NCBI GenBank assembly: GCA_002021875.1
Contig: CP018627.1
Location: 6,448,001 to 6,512,000 of the forward strand
DNA from: Streptomyces hygroscopicus
GTDB taxonomy: Bacteria > Actinomycetota > Actinomycetes > Streptomycetales > Streptomycetaceae
Direction of reading: 5' to 3'
DNA: 64,000 nt
In this document: positions 1-9,522 of the stretch, in pieces
Layout of the letters: every line of letters starts with the position of its first letter
Position numbering within the stretch: the stretch's first letter is position 1
Translations under genes and position numbers: made by a program
The notes under the pieces: generated by a model
Seen by the model: only the letters and a program-made list of their open reading frames with translations
The model's database searches: none
What the model was told of the DNA's origin: nothing

Positions 1-131
1 GCGGAAGCGACAGGACTCACACCATGTGCCACCGGTGCGCGCAGCCTCAGGCGCGCCGCCGTCCACAGCAGCAGCGCGGCGCCGAACAACACGAATGCCG
101 TTCCGGCGAAGATCGCAGGTCCGCTCTCCAT
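1..131 (-). CDS. Small membrane protein, N-terminal part
   Basis: An ATG opens a frame that runs off the left edge of the window. The 43 visible residues begin MESGPAIFAGTAFVLFGAAL, one hydrophobic helix of about 20 residues followed by Arg/Leu-rich sequence, as in a small single-pass inner-membrane protein. It lies downstream of and in the same direction as the methyltransferase gene, with about 270 bases between them that hold only degenerate GC-rich repeats. The function is unknown. The call rests on hydrophobicity and position alone. Confidence 0.45.
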   Translation of the reverse strand, partial: MESGPAIFAGTAFVLFGAALLLWTAARLRLRAPVAHGVSPVAS

Positions 132-402
132 GACGGGAGCGTGACACGCACGGGAGGCGTGAGCGCGAACCCCGGGTGAACAGCGCGGGTCGCCTCGTGC
201 GGCCCGTCCGTACGCCGTCGGCGCCCATCCCGGCCCGACGCCCGCGTATCCGCCGCGAACCGCCCGTCCGCGCCTATCTGCGACCGTCCGCGCCTGTCCG
301 GGGGGCCTCTTCTGCGCTCCGGCGGCAGCTTTCTGCCATACGGGGGCGCGGGGGAGGGCGCTGTACCACCGGCGTGCGCCCCCAGCACCCGCCCGGCACG
401 CT

Positions 403-1977
403 CTATCGCGCCTCTATGCCGTCGTCATCGACCGGCCGCAGAAAGCCCTGCTCGATCAGGAGCCGGATGGACTGCGGGGTGCGGTCGCGCAGCACCACTT
501 GGTCCTCCCCGAGCAGCTGGGCGATGGCGTCCAGGATCCGGCCCGCGCTCAGTGTGCCGTCGCACACACCCGCGAAGCCCGCCCCGACCGTGTCCACCGT
601 CGTCGCCCGCCGCATCCCCCGGTACTGCCTGAGCACCACATGCTCGGGGTCCTCGGCCCCGGGCGGGCCCACCTGCTCCTGGACGACCTCGTCCGCCAGC
701 CGGAAGCGGGTGGTCAGCAGCGCCGCGTCGTCATGCGTGCGCAGGAAGTCCTGCCGGTCGAAGTGGGCCATGGCCTCGCCCCCCAGCGGCTGCTCGACCG
801 GATGGGGCCACTCCTCCACGGTCACCGAGGGCCGGTCGGCGCCGGACTTGCGCAGGGTGATCCAGCCGAAGCCGACGGCCTTGGTCTTCCGCGCCTCGAA
901 CTCGTCCAGCCACGCGTCGTAGCGCGCCGCGTACGCCTCGGGGCCGGCCAGATGCTCACCGGCGTCGCGCAGCCACAGCTCGGTGTACTGGCTGACGTCC
1001 TGCACCTCGCGCTGCACGATCCACGCGTCACAGCCGGACGGGACCCAGGAGGCCACCCGCTCGCGCCAGTCCTCCCCCTCGATGTGCTGCCAGTTCGCCA
1101 GCAGCTGACACCAGCCGCCGTCGGCGAGGTGCCCGGCGGACTCCTGGACGAGGGTGCGGCACAGGTCGTCCCCGGACATCCCGCCCTCCCGGTAGACCAG
1201 CTCGCTGCCCTCCGGGGAGCGGGGGGAGATCACAAAGGGCGGGTTGGAGACGATCAGGTCGTACCTCTCGTCCCGGACCGGCTCGAACAGCGATCCCTCC
1301 CGCAGATCCGGCTCCGGCGCCCCGGACAGGGCGAGGGTCAGCCGGGCGATCGCCAGGGCGCGCGGATTGCGGTCCGTGGCAGTGACGCGGGTGGCGTGGC
1401 GGCCCGCGTGCAGCGCCTGGATACCGGAGCCGGTGCCGAGGTCCAGGACCCGGCCCACGGGCGCGGGCACGGTGAGACCGGCGAGCGTGGTGGACGCGCC
1501 GCCGACCCCGAGGACGAGCCGGGAGCGGTCCTCACGGCCGCGCGCGCCGCCCGGGCCGCCGATCCCTCCGGCGCCGCCGACCGCGCAGCCCAGGTCGGAG
1601 ACGATCCACCAGTCCTGGCCCTCGGGGCCGCCGTAAGGCCGCACATCCACGCTCGCGCGCACCTCGTCGCCCTCGCGCACCAGCCAGCCGTCGGCGAGGC
1701 AGTCCTCGGCCGGCAGGGCCGCGGCCGCCCGCCCGTACGCCACGGGCCGCTGCAGCAGAAAGAGCCGCACCAGGGTCTCCAGCGGGCTGCTCTCGCCCCG
1801 GGTGGCGCGCAGCGCCGGGACGGTCTCGCCGCGCGCCAGGGCCGCGTAGGCGGACGGGCCGAGCAGATCCAGCAGACCATCGGCGGTGAATGAGGCTGCC
1901 GACAGCGCCTCACGAAGGCGGGCGGTGCGCTCAGGGTCGGCGACGGGAACACGGAACGGAGGCTGGTGCGTACTCAC
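403..1977 (-). CDS. Class I SAM-dependent methyltransferase (HemK-like NPPF type)
   Basis: The frame encodes 524 residues from a GTG start (VSTHQPPF); an in-frame ATG 60 bases upstream at 2037 is a possible alternative. The N-terminal 170 residues form a family-specific domain. A Rossmann methyltransferase core follows, with motif I LDLGTGSGIQALHA at about 179-192 and the catalytic NPPF tetrad at 245-248. NPPF/NPPY enzymes methylate planar amide or amino nitrogens, such as glutamine in release factors or bases in nucleic acid; the substrate here cannot be read from sequence. It appears monocistronic, with the small lipoprotein gene upstream in the same direction after a gap of about 165 bases. 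Confidence 0.85.
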   Translation of the reverse strand: MSTHQPPFRVPVADPERTARLREALSAASFTADGLLDLLGPSAYAALARGETVPALRATRGESSPLETLVRLFLLQRPVAYGRAAAALPAEDCLADGWLVREGDEVRASVDVRPYGGPEGQDWWIVSDLGCAVGGAGGIGGPGGARGREDRSRLVLGVGGASTTLAGLTVPAPVGRVLDLGTGSGIQALHAGRHATRVTATDRNPRALAIARLTLALSGAPEPDLREGSLFEPVRDERYDLIVSNPPFVISPRSPEGSELVYREGGMSGDDLCRTLVQESAGHLADGGWCQLLANWQHIEGEDWRERVASWVPSGCDAWIVQREVQDVSQYTELWLRDAGEHLAGPEAYAARYDAWLDEFEARKTKAVGFGWITLRKSGADRPSVTVEEWPHPVEQPLGGEAMAHFDRQDFLRTHDDAALLTTRFRLADEVVQEQVGPPGAEDPEHVVLRQYRGMRRATTVDTVGAGFAGVCDGTLSAGRILDAIAQLLGEDQVVLRDRTPQSIRLLIEQGFLRPVDDDGIEAR

Positions 1978-2143
1978 GCCCCCATTGTCGGGGCAATGAC
2001 CGACAGCGGGCGACGCCGGTCGGCATCGGAACGACATCGCCCGCGTCGGCCAGGCTGACGAGCCGACAAAAGGGGGCGCGAGGCGACGGCGTTGACCCCT
2101 GGGGGCAGAACCGGGGCCGTCCCGGACAGCCCTGGGCAGCCCG

Positions 2144-2716
2144 TCAGGACTGCGTCGTGGCGCCGCCGGTCGTCTTCGGCTTCTGGCAGCCGGACTGCTT
2201 GGCCATCGCCGAGCCGACCTTTCCTTCCTGCAGCTTCTGCAGGGCCTGGTCTCCCGACTTGCTGAGCTTGTCGAGCTCGTCGGCGACGCCCTTGAGCCCC
2301 TGGGCGAACTTGGACTTGTCCGAGGTGTCCAGCTTGTCGACGGACGTCTTCAGCTTCGTGTACGCCCCCGAGGTGGCGTTGAGCTCCTTGACCGCCTGCT
2401 GCTGGGTCTTGTCGCCGCTGTCGACGGGCGGGGGGCCCGCCTTGTTCACGGCCTTGGCGAGTGCGCCGTAGGACTCGGAGATCTCCTGGAACGCCTTGGA
2501 GTCGGTCTGCTGCAGCTTCTTGGAGTCCTGCTCGTCGGCCGCACCCTGGATCGCGGTGTTTGCGCCCTGGATCTTCTTCAGCTGAGGCTGCACCTCGTCA
2601 CAGACCGACTTGGCCCAGTCGTTGACCTTCTTGTCCTCATCGCCGCCCCCGCAGCCGGTCAGCGCCAGTACGAGTGCCGCACCGCCGGACAGTGCAGCCA
2701 CAAGCTTCTTGTTCAC
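2144..2716 (-). CDS. Small secreted lipoprotein
   Basis: This is a 190-residue protein with a type II signal peptide: positively charged N-terminus (VNKK), hydrophobic stretch, and lipobox LTGC with the acylated Cys at residue 22, then Gly/Asp linker GGGDEDKK. The mature part is Lys/Gln/Ser/Asp-rich, predicted helical, without a recognised enzymatic motif. The GTG start is chosen because GAAGGG lies 7 bases upstream and the signal peptide begins there; an ATG 18 bases further up is less likely. It sits between hppA and the methyltransferase gene on the same strand. The function is unknown. Confidence 0.8.
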   Translation of the reverse strand: MNKKLVAALSGGAALVLALTGCGGGDEDKKVNDWAKSVCDEVQPQLKKIQGANTAIQGAADEQDSKKLQQTDSKAFQEISESYGALAKAVNKAGPPPVDSGDKTQQQAVKELNATSGAYTKLKTSVDKLDTSDKSKFAQGLKGVADELDKLSKSGDQALQKLQEGKVGSAMAKQSGCQKPKTTGGATTQS

Positions 2717-2876
2717 CGGATTGGTCCCTTCCATGGCTCTCGGCCCCGGAACATACACGTCCATCCGGCGAAGCCCACCCGTCGAGCGCCCCGTATGGAT
2801 CCTTTTCCAGTCATTTGCACCCCGCTCGTTGTGGACATGGCCTCATCGAGCGGACGGGACACCCCGGACAGGGACA

Positions 2877-2912
2877 CGGGCGGGCGATGTGCTGCCGCAC
2901 ATCGCCCGCCCG
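2877..2912 (-). terminator. Hairpin terminator after hppA
   Basis: A perfect 15-base-pair GC stem (arms 2877-2891 and 2898-2912) with a 6-base loop lies about 40 bases beyond the hppA stop. There is no U tract, which is usual for Streptomyces terminators. Confidence 0.75.
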
Positions 2913-2954
2913 CATGTCGCAGGGGCTTTCCCGGCCCCCTGGCCCCTTCCGGGG

Positions 2955-5393
2955 CTAGGACACCACCGCCGCGTCGGCCGACTTCGCCACGCGCTCGGAG
3001 TTGTCTTCGTCACCTACGACGATCCCGCGCCGCTTGGAGATGTAGACCGCGGTGACGATGATCACGACGGCGAGCCCGGCGACGACCGCACGCAGCCCAG
3101 GGCTGGCGTTGTCCCCGTAGGAGAACTTCACCACCGCGGGCGCGATCAGCAGCGCCACCAGGTTCATCACCTTCAGCAGCGGGTTGATCGCGGGGCCCGC
3201 GGTGTCCTTGAAGGGATCGCCGACCGTGTCGCCGATCACCGTCGCGGCATGCGCCTCGCTCCCCTTACCGCCGTGATGACCGTCCTCGACCAGCTTCTTG
3301 GCGTTGTCCCACGCGCCGCCGGAGTTGGCGAGGAAGACGGCCATCAGCGTGCCGGTGCCGATCGCGCCCGCCAGGAACGAGCCGAGCGCGCCGACCCCGA
3401 AGGTGAAGCCGACGGCGATCGGCGCCAGGACGGCGAGCAGACCCGGTGTGGCCAGCTCGCGCAGCGCGTCCTTGGTGCAGATGTCGACGACCCGGCCGTA
3501 CTCGGGCTGCTCGCTGTAGTTCATGATCCCGGGCTTCTCGCGGAACTGCCGCCGTACCTCGAAGACCACCGCTCCGGCCGACCGCGACACCGCGTTGATC
3601 GCCAGCCCGGAGAAGAGGAAGACGACGGCGGCGCCGAGGACGAGGCCCACGAGGTTGTTGGGCTGTGAGATGTCCAGGCTCAGATTCATCTCCCCGGCCA
3701 CGGAGGCGTGCACATCGTTCACGGCCTCCGCGATGGCGTCGCGGTACGAGCCGAAGAGCGCGGCCGCGGCGAGCACCGCCGTCGCGATCGCGATGCCCTT
3801 GGTGATCGCCTTGGTGGTGTTGCCGACCGCGTCGAGGTCGGTGAGCACCTGCGCGCCCGCGCCCTCGACATCGCCGGACATCTCGGCGATGCCCTGGGCG
3901 TTGTCGGAGACCGGACCGAAGGTGTCCATGGCGACGATCACACCGACCGTGGTGAGCAGGCCGGTGCCGGCGAGCGCGACGGCGAACAACGCCAGCATGA
4001 TCGAGGTGCCGCCGAGCAGGAAGGCGCCGTAGACGCTCAGCCCGATCAGCACCGCCGAGTAGACGGCCGACTCCAGACCGAGCGAGATACCGGAGAGCAC
4101 CACCGTGGCCGGGCCGGTCAGCGAGGTCTTGCCGACGTCCCGCACGGGACGCCGGGTGGTCTCGGTGAAGTAGCCCGTGAGCTGCTGGATGAGCGCGGCC
4201 AGCACGATGCCGATGGCGACGGCGACGAGCGCGAGGACCCGCGGGTCACCGCTGTGGCCGAGGATCTCGCGGCTGGTGACGCCGTCGAGATCCGCGTAGC
4301 TGGACGGCAGATAGGTGAAGACCGCGACCGCCACCAGCGCCATCGAGATCACGGCCGAGATGAAGAAGCCGCGGTTGATGGCGCTCATTCCGCTGCGGTC
4401 GGCGCGGCGCGGGGCCACGGCGAAGATCCCGATCATGGCGGTGACCACGCCGATGGCCGGAACGAGCAGCGGGAAGGCCAGCCCGGCGTCGCCGAAGGCC
4501 GCCTTGCCGAGGATCAGCGCGGCGACCAGGGTGACGGCGTACGACTCGAAGAGGTCGGCGGCCATACCGGCGCAGTCGCCGACGTTGTCGCCAACGTTGT
4601 CCGCGATGGTGGCGGCGTTGCGCGGGTCGTCCTCGGGGATGCCCTTCTCGACCTTGCCGACAAGGTCGGCGCCGACGTCGGCGGCCTTGGTGAAGATGCC
4701 ACCGCCGACCCTCATGAACATCGCGATCAGCGCGGCGCCGAGCCCGAAGCCTTCCAGCACCTTGGGCGCGTCGGCCGCGTAGACCAGCACCACGCAGGAG
4801 GCGCCCAGCAGTCCGAGGCCCACGGTGAACATGCCCACCACACCGCCGGTACGGAAAGCGATCTTCATCGCCTTGTGCGAGACGGCCGTGAGATCCACGC
4901 TCGGCTTACCGGGTGCGGAAGCGGCCGAATCGCCATTGACGGGTGTGGTGGGGGGCTCGGGGGTGGCCTCACGGGCGGCGGCGGCGACGCGCACATTGCT
5001 GCGCACCGCGAGCCACATCCCGATATAGCCGGTGGCCGCCGAGAATGCCGCACCGATCAGAAAGAACACCGAACGCCCGATGCGCTGCGGCCAGTCGTCC
5101 GCCGGCAACAGCATGAGCAGGAAGAACACCACCACGGCGAATCCGCCGAGAGTGCGCAACTGCCGGGCCAGATAGGCATTGGCGCCTTCCTGAACGGCCT
5201 CGGCGATCTTCTTCATACTGTCCGTGCCCTCGCCCGCCGCGAGGACTTGTCGTACCAGCACCACCGCGACCGCGAGCGCCGCGATCGCGACGGCGGCGAT
5301 CACCAGCACGATCACACGGTTGTCGTGGGTCAGCTCTGCGGCGGCCAGGGTTGGGGTGAGGTCCAGCTGATGAGGGGTGAGAGGCCCCGCCAT
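2955..5393 (-). CDS. hppA: Membrane-bound proton-translocating pyrophosphatase
   Basis: An 812-residue polytopic membrane protein that couples hydrolysis of pyrophosphate to ion pumping across the cytoplasmic membrane. The family core is seen at residues 239-280 (DVGADLVGKVEKG, then DDPRN and DNVGDNVGDCAG), which bind Mg-pyrophosphate. The diagnostic segment GNTTKAITKG carries Lys and Thr at the positions that mark the K+-independent H+-PPase class. An acidic/Pro-rich cytoplasmic insertion at about 140-165 is common in Streptomyces. The ATG start has AGGAGG 4 bases upstream. It is transcribed alone, away from a 755-base intergenic region, with a strong hairpin terminator behind it. Confidence 0.97.
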   Translation of the reverse strand: MAGPLTPHQLDLTPTLAAAELTHDNRVIVLVIAAVAIAALAVAVVLVRQVLAAGEGTDSMKKIAEAVQEGANAYLARQLRTLGGFAVVVFFLLMLLPADDWPQRIGRSVFFLIGAAFSAATGYIGMWLAVRSNVRVAAAAREATPEPPTTPVNGDSAASAPGKPSVDLTAVSHKAMKIAFRTGGVVGMFTVGLGLLGASCVVLVYAADAPKVLEGFGLGAALIAMFMRVGGGIFTKAADVGADLVGKVEKGIPEDDPRNAATIADNVGDNVGDCAGMAADLFESYAVTLVAALILGKAAFGDAGLAFPLLVPAIGVVTAMIGIFAVAPRRADRSGMSAINRGFFISAVISMALVAVAVFTYLPSSYADLDGVTSREILGHSGDPRVLALVAVAIGIVLAALIQQLTGYFTETTRRPVRDVGKTSLTGPATVVLSGISLGLESAVYSAVLIGLSVYGAFLLGGTSIMLALFAVALAGTGLLTTVGVIVAMDTFGPVSDNAQGIAEMSGDVEGAGAQVLTDLDAVGNTTKAITKGIAIATAVLAAAALFGSYRDAIAEAVNDVHASVAGEMNLSLDISQPNNLVGLVLGAAVVFLFSGLAINAVSRSAGAVVFEVRRQFREKPGIMNYSEQPEYGRVVDICTKDALRELATPGLLAVLAPIAVGFTFGVGALGSFLAGAIGTGTLMAVFLANSGGAWDNAKKLVEDGHHGGKGSEAHAATVIGDTVGDPFKDTAGPAINPLLKVMNLVALLIAPAVVKFSYGDNASPGLRAVVAGLAVVIIVTAVYISKRRGIVVGDEDNSERVAKSADAAVVS

Positions 5394-5638
5394 TCGTCCT
5401 CCTTGACGTTTGGCACATGGGCGCGCAGCAGTTCTGCGACCGCAGAAGAGCCGCCGCGCTCAGGCGTCCTGAGCTCGAGATGTGGACGGATTGTAGGGAG
5501 CGTCACACGATCAAAACAGGGCGCCGGAATGGGAATTCGCCCGCACCAGCGAAGATCAATTGGTTTGGCGGTATGAATTCCTTCGGAAGAAGGAAGGTCG
5601 ACAATTCACTGACGGATGTAAAATGATCTCTACGAATG

Positions 5639-5650
5639 ATCTATATAGAT
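5639..5650. promoter_or_regulatory. AT-rich perfect palindrome upstream of hppA
   Basis: ATCTATATAGAT is a perfect 12-base palindrome flanked on both sides by further TGATCT copies. It lies about 250 bases upstream of the hppA start. It could be an operator or part of a promoter; no binding protein can be named. Confidence 0.3.
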
Positions 5651-5935
5651 GATCTAGCGGCAGTCGCGCATCACCGAGAAAATCGCTGTTCAGAGCCTAG
5701 GCCAGAGATCGAAATAGCGCGCGCCGAGAGGTGCGCCGGGACCATGCGGCCGACCGGGCGCGGGCATGCCGACAGCCGGACCAGCGATCATGAAACGGCC
5801 GGTGCGGCGGGTTCCAGCGGGTCCTGCGAGTCGGGTGAGGGATGACGGACAGATGACCCTCACGAGGGACCCAGCTTCGGCGATCAGGACGAGCAAGGCC
5901 TGCTCCCGACACCGGGAGAGGGCCTGCCGTGCGCG

Positions 5936-6100
5936 AACAGGACTCAGCCCGGCGCGAGCAGTGCCCGAACCGACGAGAACAGGGCGCAGCCGCATGGGGC
6001 AGCACCCAAGCCAACGGAAGCAGGAGTCAGCCCAGTGCGGGCAGCACCCCACCAACGGGAGCAGGACACAGCCCACTGCGAGCTAGGACTCGGCACGGCG
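5936..6100. repeat. Degenerate 41-42 bp tandem repeat
   Basis: Four units begin at 5936, 5978, 6019 and 6060, and a weaker fifth runs on towards 6148. The shared core reads roughly AGCAGGAxxCAGCCCAxTGC followed by GGCAGCACCC. The end of the anti-sigma gene (GGGGGCTAGGACACCAG, with its stop as CTA on this strand) resembles the unit, so the array looks like diverged copies of the gene tail. Confidence 0.6.
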
Positions 6101-6148
6101 GCGCAGGGCCCAGCAGCCCCAGTGGGGCAGGACCCGGCGCGGTGGGGG

Positions 6149-6577
6149 CTAGGACACCAGAGGCTGGGGTGACGTCGGCCAGCTCATCCGGATCACTCCA
6201 CCGGACTCGCTGCTCGTCACCTCGACATCGTCGACGAGCCCGCTGATGACGGCGAGACCCATCTCGTCCTCGCCCTCGGCCTCGTCGTCCATCTCCGGAT
6301 GGGAGCCGGACGCCAGGGCCGCCGAGGTCGGGGATTCGTCACCGACCTCGATGGAGAACTTCTTCTCCTCCTCGGTCAGCGTCACCCGCACCGGTGCCTC
6401 CACCCCATTGCTCAGGTGGAGCCCGACCGCACGCGTGCAAGCCTCACCGACCGCGAGCCGCACCTCGTCGAGCACGGCCTCATCCACCCCCGCCCGACGC
6501 GCCACGGCGGCCGCGACAAGACGAGCGGTCCTGACGTGCTCAGGCAGCGCGCTGAAGCGGAGTTCGACGGTGGCCAT
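6149..6577 (-). CDS. Anti-sigma factor of the RsbW/SpoIIAB ATPase type, BldG partner
   Basis: A 142-residue histidine-kinase-like ATPase. The visible core is an N-terminal helix region, then LDEVRLAVGEACTRAV, the N-box segment, and VGDESP further on. Such proteins bind and hold sigma factors and phosphorylate their antagonist, here most likely BldG on its conserved serine. The ATG is chosen for GAGGGGG just upstream and the conserved start MATVELRF. It follows bldG by 92 bases that contain a hairpin, so read-through and bldG-only transcripts are both plausible, as known for the S. coelicolor bldG locus. The stop is followed by a long degenerate repeat block. Confidence 0.9.
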   Translation of the reverse strand: MATVELRFSALPEHVRTARLVAAAVARRAGVDEAVLDEVRLAVGEACTRAVGLHLSNGVEAPVRVTLTEEEKKFSIEVGDESPTSAALASGSHPEMDDEAEGEDEMGLAVISGLVDDVEVTSSESGGVIRMSWPTSPQPLVS

Positions 6578-6617
6578 GCCATCCCCCTCGGGCGTATGGG
6601 CGTGCTTATCGGGAGGG

Positions 6618-6636
6618 CCGGGCGTACGCCGCCCGG
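6618..6636 (-). terminator. Hairpin between bldG and its anti-sigma gene
   Basis: A 7-base-pair GC stem with a 5-base loop (CCGGGCG/CGCCCGG) sits midway between the two genes with no U tract. It could act as a partial terminator or processing site that gives more bldG than anti-sigma transcript. Confidence 0.5.
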
Positions 6637-6669
6637 AACCCCCTTCTGTGTCTTCCTTCGGCGATCTTG

Positions 6670-7011
6670 TCAGTCGGTCGCCGCGACAGCGTCCTCGACC
6701 GAGGTGTGAATCGGGAACACCTTGGTCAGGCCGGTGATGCGGAAGATCTTCAGAATGCGCTCCTGGTTGCAAACCAGGCGCAGCGAGCCCTCATGGGCCC
6801 GCACTCGCTTGAGCCCGCCGACGAGCACGCCGAGTCCGGTGGAGTCGAGAAAGTCGACGCCCTCCATGTCGACGACCAGGTGGTAGTTGCCGTCGTTGAC
6901 AAGCTCGACCAGCTGCTCGCGCAGCTTGGGCGCGGTGTATACATCAATCTCGCCACCGACCTCGACGACCGTGCGGTCATCGACGGTCCGAGTCGACAGG
7001 GACAGGTCCAC
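6670..7011 (-). CDS. bldG: Anti-sigma factor antagonist BldG
   Basis: A 113-residue STAS-domain protein of the SpoIIAA/RsbV family, the same length as S. coelicolor BldG and, from memory, almost identical. The phosphorylatable serine lies in FLDSTGLG at residue 57. Unphosphorylated BldG releases sigma factors from anti-sigma proteins and is needed for aerial mycelium and antibiotic production. The start is GTG with GGAGGATCC directly upstream. The gene is first in a two-gene unit with the anti-sigma factor and diverges from the helicase gene, whose start lies only 54 bases away, so the promoters overlap. Confidence 0.97.
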   Translation of the reverse strand: MDLSLSTRTVDDRTVVEVGGEIDVYTAPKLREQLVELVNDGNYHLVVDMEGVDFLDSTGLGVLVGGLKRVRAHEGSLRLVCNQERILKIFRITGLTKVFPIHTSVEDAVAATD

Positions 7012-7065
7012 GGATCCTCCAGCACCTTGCATCGAGCGGTCGCCCCCCATGGATCGGCAGCCGCG

Positions 7066-9522
7066 ATGGCATTCAATCACTTACCAGCAGGCGTGCACGA
7101 CGCCTTGAGACCATTGTCCGTCAGACCAGTGACACACTCGGTGTCGATGGCCCACGACCAAATCCCGCGGCAGGCGGGCATACACCCCTCACCCCGGGCC
7201 GTCCTCGGTCGGCTGAGCACCGGGGCGGGCCGGGGCGCGCGCATCACTCATACGGAGCACTTGCCCCCGCGCCCGGGAACCCATGCCGACTGGCCCTCGG
7301 CGATCCGGCCGGAGGTGATCAACGCCATTCGCGCGGCCGGCATCGAGCGCCCGTGGGCCCACCAGGCGCGTACGGCCGAACACGCGCTGCGCGGGGAATC
7401 CGTGGTCGTGGCCACCGGAACCGCCTCCGGCAAGTCCCTCGCCTATCTGGCCCCCGTCCTCAGCACCCTGCTGGATGGCTCGGAGGAGCCCAGCGGCCGG
7501 GGGACGACCGCCCTTTACCTCTCCCCCACCAAGGCGCTGGCCGCCGACCAGCGCCGCGCGGTGGCCGGCTTCACCGCCCCGCTGGGCACCGGCGTCCGGG
7601 CGGCGGTCTACGACGGCGACACGCCCGTGGAGGAGCGCGAGTGGGTGCGTCAGTACGCGAACTACGTGCTCACCAACCCCGACATGCTCCACCGCGGCAT
7701 CCTGCCCGGCCACCCCAGGTGGTCCTCCTTCCTGCGCGCGCTGCGCTATGTGGTGATCGACGAATGCCACACCTACCGGGGTGTCTTCGGCTCCCATGTG
7801 GCCCAGGTGCTGCGCAGGCTGCGCCGCGTCTGTGCCCGCTACGGCTCCTCTCCCGTGTTCCTGCTCGCGTCGGCCACCGCCTCCGATCCGGCGGTCGCTG
7901 CCAGCCGGCTGACCGGCGTGCCCGTCGTGGAGATCACCGAGGACGGCTCGCCGCGCGGCGAGGTCGTCTTCGCCCTCTGGGAGCCGCCACTGACCGAGCT
8001 CCACGGCGAGCAGGGCGCCCCGGTGCGCCGCACGGCCACGGCCGAGTCCGCCGACCTGCTCACCGACCTGGCCGTCCAGGGCGTCCGTACGGTCACCTTC
8101 GTGCGCTCCCGGCGGGGCGCGGAGCTCATCGCGCTCATCGCCCAGGAACGGCTCGCGGAGGTGGACCGCTCGCTGCCGGACCGGATCGCCGCCTATCGCG
8201 GCGGCTATCTCCCCGAGGAGCGCCGCGCCCTGGAGAGGGCCCTGCACTCCGGTGAGCTGCTGGGGCTCGCCGCCACCACCGCCCTGGAGCTGGGGATGGA
8301 CATCGCCGGGCTGGACGCCGTGGTCGTGGCGGGCTACCCCGGCACCCGCGCCTCCCTGTGGCAGCAGGCGGGGCGGGCCGGGCGCACCGGCGAAGGGGCC
8401 CTGGCGATCCTGGTCGCCAGGGACGACCCGCTGGACACCTATCTCGTCCACCATCCGGACGCTCTCTTCCGGCAGCCGGTGGAGTCCACCGTCCTGGACC
8501 CGGACAACCCCTACGTCCTCGCGCCGCACCTGTGCGCGGCCGCGGCGGAGCTTCCGCTCACCGAGCCGGACCTGGAGCTCTTCGGCCCCGCCACCGAGGA
8601 GCTGATGCCGCAGTTGGAGCAGCGCAAGCTGCTGCGGCGCCGGGCGACCGCCTGGCACTGGACCCGCCGTGAGCGCGCCGCCGACCTCACCGACATCCGC
8701 GGGGCGGGCGGCAGCCCGGTCCAGGTCGTGGAGGCGGCGACCGGGCGGCTGCTGGGCACCGTGGACGCCGCGGCGGCCCACACCACCGTCCACGAGGGCG
8801 CCGTCCACCTGCATCAGGGCCGGAGCTATCTCGTCAGGCAGCTCGACCTCGACGACTCGGTCGCCCTGGTGGAGGAAGCCGCTCCGCCCTACTCGACCAC
8901 GGCCCGCGACACCACGGCGATCTCCATCCTGGAGACCACCACCGAGATCCCCTGGGGGGACGCGCGGCTGTGCTTCGGCTCGGTCGAGGTCACCAACCAG
9001 GTCGTCTCCTTTCTGCGCCGCAAGCTGATCACCGGTGAGGTCCTCGGCGAGTCCAAGCTCGACCTTCCGCCGCGCACCCTGCGCACCCGGGCCGTGTGGT
9101 GGACGGTCACCGACGACCAGCTCGAGGAGGCCCGGGTGCACCCCCAGGCCCTCGGCGGCGCCCTGCACGCCGCCGAGCACGCCTCGATCGGCATCCTGCC
9201 GCTCTTCGCCACCTGTGACCGCTGGGACATCGGCGGGGTGTCCGTCCCGCTGCACCCCGACACGCTGCTGCCGACCGTCTTCGTGTACGACGGGCACCCG
9301 GGTGGCGCGGGCTTCGCCGAGCGCGCCTTCCACACGGCCGCCCGCTGGCTGGCCGCCACCCGCGAGGCGATCGCCGCCTGCGAGTGCGAGGCGGGATGCC
9401 CGTCCTGCATCCAGTCGCCCAAGTGCGGCAACGGCAACGACCCGCTGGACAAGAAGGCCGCCATCCGCCTCCTGACGACCCTGCTCGCCGGGGCCCCGGA
9501 GCAGCCGCCGGCCGCCGAGTGA
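7066..9522 (+). CDS. DEAD/DEAH-box helicase with DUF1998 C-terminus (MrfA/YprA-like)
   Basis: The protein has 818 residues. A family N-terminus ([14 protein letters not shown]) precedes two RecA domains with Walker A GTASGKS (118-124) and the DEAH-box variant DECH (232-235); motif [12 protein letters not shown] lies in the second. The C-terminal DUF1998 region ends with the four-cysteine cluster [17 protein letters not shown]. In Bacillus the relative MrfA repairs mitomycin C lesions, so a DNA-repair role is likely. No strong ribosome site precedes the chosen ATG; it is kept because I recall this N-terminus as conserved in streptomycetes. The 3' end abuts the tail of the Tad operon in convergent orientation. 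Confidence 0.9.
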   Translation: MAFNHLPAGVHDALRPLSVRPVTHSVSMAHDQIPRQAGIHPSPRAVLGRLSTGAGRGARITHTEHLPPRPGTHADWPSAIRPEVINAIRAAGIERPWAHQARTAEHALRGESVVVATGTASGKSLAYLAPVLSTLLDGSEEPSGRGTTALYLSPTKALAADQRRAVAGFTAPLGTGVRAAVYDGDTPVEEREWVRQYANYVLTNPDMLHRGILPGHPRWSSFLRALRYVVIDECHTYRGVFGSHVAQVLRRLRRVCARYGSSPVFLLASATASDPAVAASRLTGVPVVEITEDGSPRGEVVFALWEPPLTELHGEQGAPVRRTATAESADLLTDLAVQGVRTVTFVRSRRGAELIALIAQERLAEVDRSLPDRIAAYRGGYLPEERRALERALHSGELLGLAATTALELGMDIAGLDAVVVAGYPGTRASLWQQAGRAGRTGEGALAILVARDDPLDTYLVHHPDALFRQPVESTVLDPDNPYVLAPHLCAAAAELPLTEPDLELFGPATEELMPQLEQRKLLRRRATAWHWTRRERAADLTDIRGAGGSPVQVVEAATGRLLGTVDAAAAHTTVHEGAVHLHQGRSYLVRQLDLDDSVALVEEAAPPYSTTARDTTAISILETTTEIPWGDARLCFGSVEVTNQVVSFLRRKLITGEVLGESKLDLPPRTLRTRAVWWTVTDDQLEEARVHPQALGGALHAAEHASIGILPLFATCDRWDIGGVSVPLHPDTLLPTVFVYDGHPGGAGFAERAFHTAARWLAATREAIAACECEAGCPSCIQSPKCGNGNDPLDKKAAIRLLTTLLAGAPEQPPAAE

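Larger units (their letters stand above)
5394..6148. other. Long intergenic region between hppA and the BldG-partner gene
   Basis: There is no convincing gene in these 755 bases. The half next to hppA (about 5500-5700) is unusually AT-rich for this genome, carries three copies of TGATCT and a TATATA-centred palindrome, and probably holds the hppA promoter. The other half (about 5930-6148) is a block of degenerate tandem repeats that trails the stop codon of the anti-sigma gene. Confidence 0.6.

Noticed and set aside
3708..5576. A 622-codon plus-strand frame opposite hppA
   Set aside because: It is antisense to a clearly identified gene; its Asp/Arg/Gly/His-rich composition is the usual shadow of GC3-biased coding.
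5929..6246. Plus-strand protein of about 105 residues
   Set aside because: It spans the degenerate repeat array and the antisense of the anti-sigma gene end, with no ribosome site or domain.
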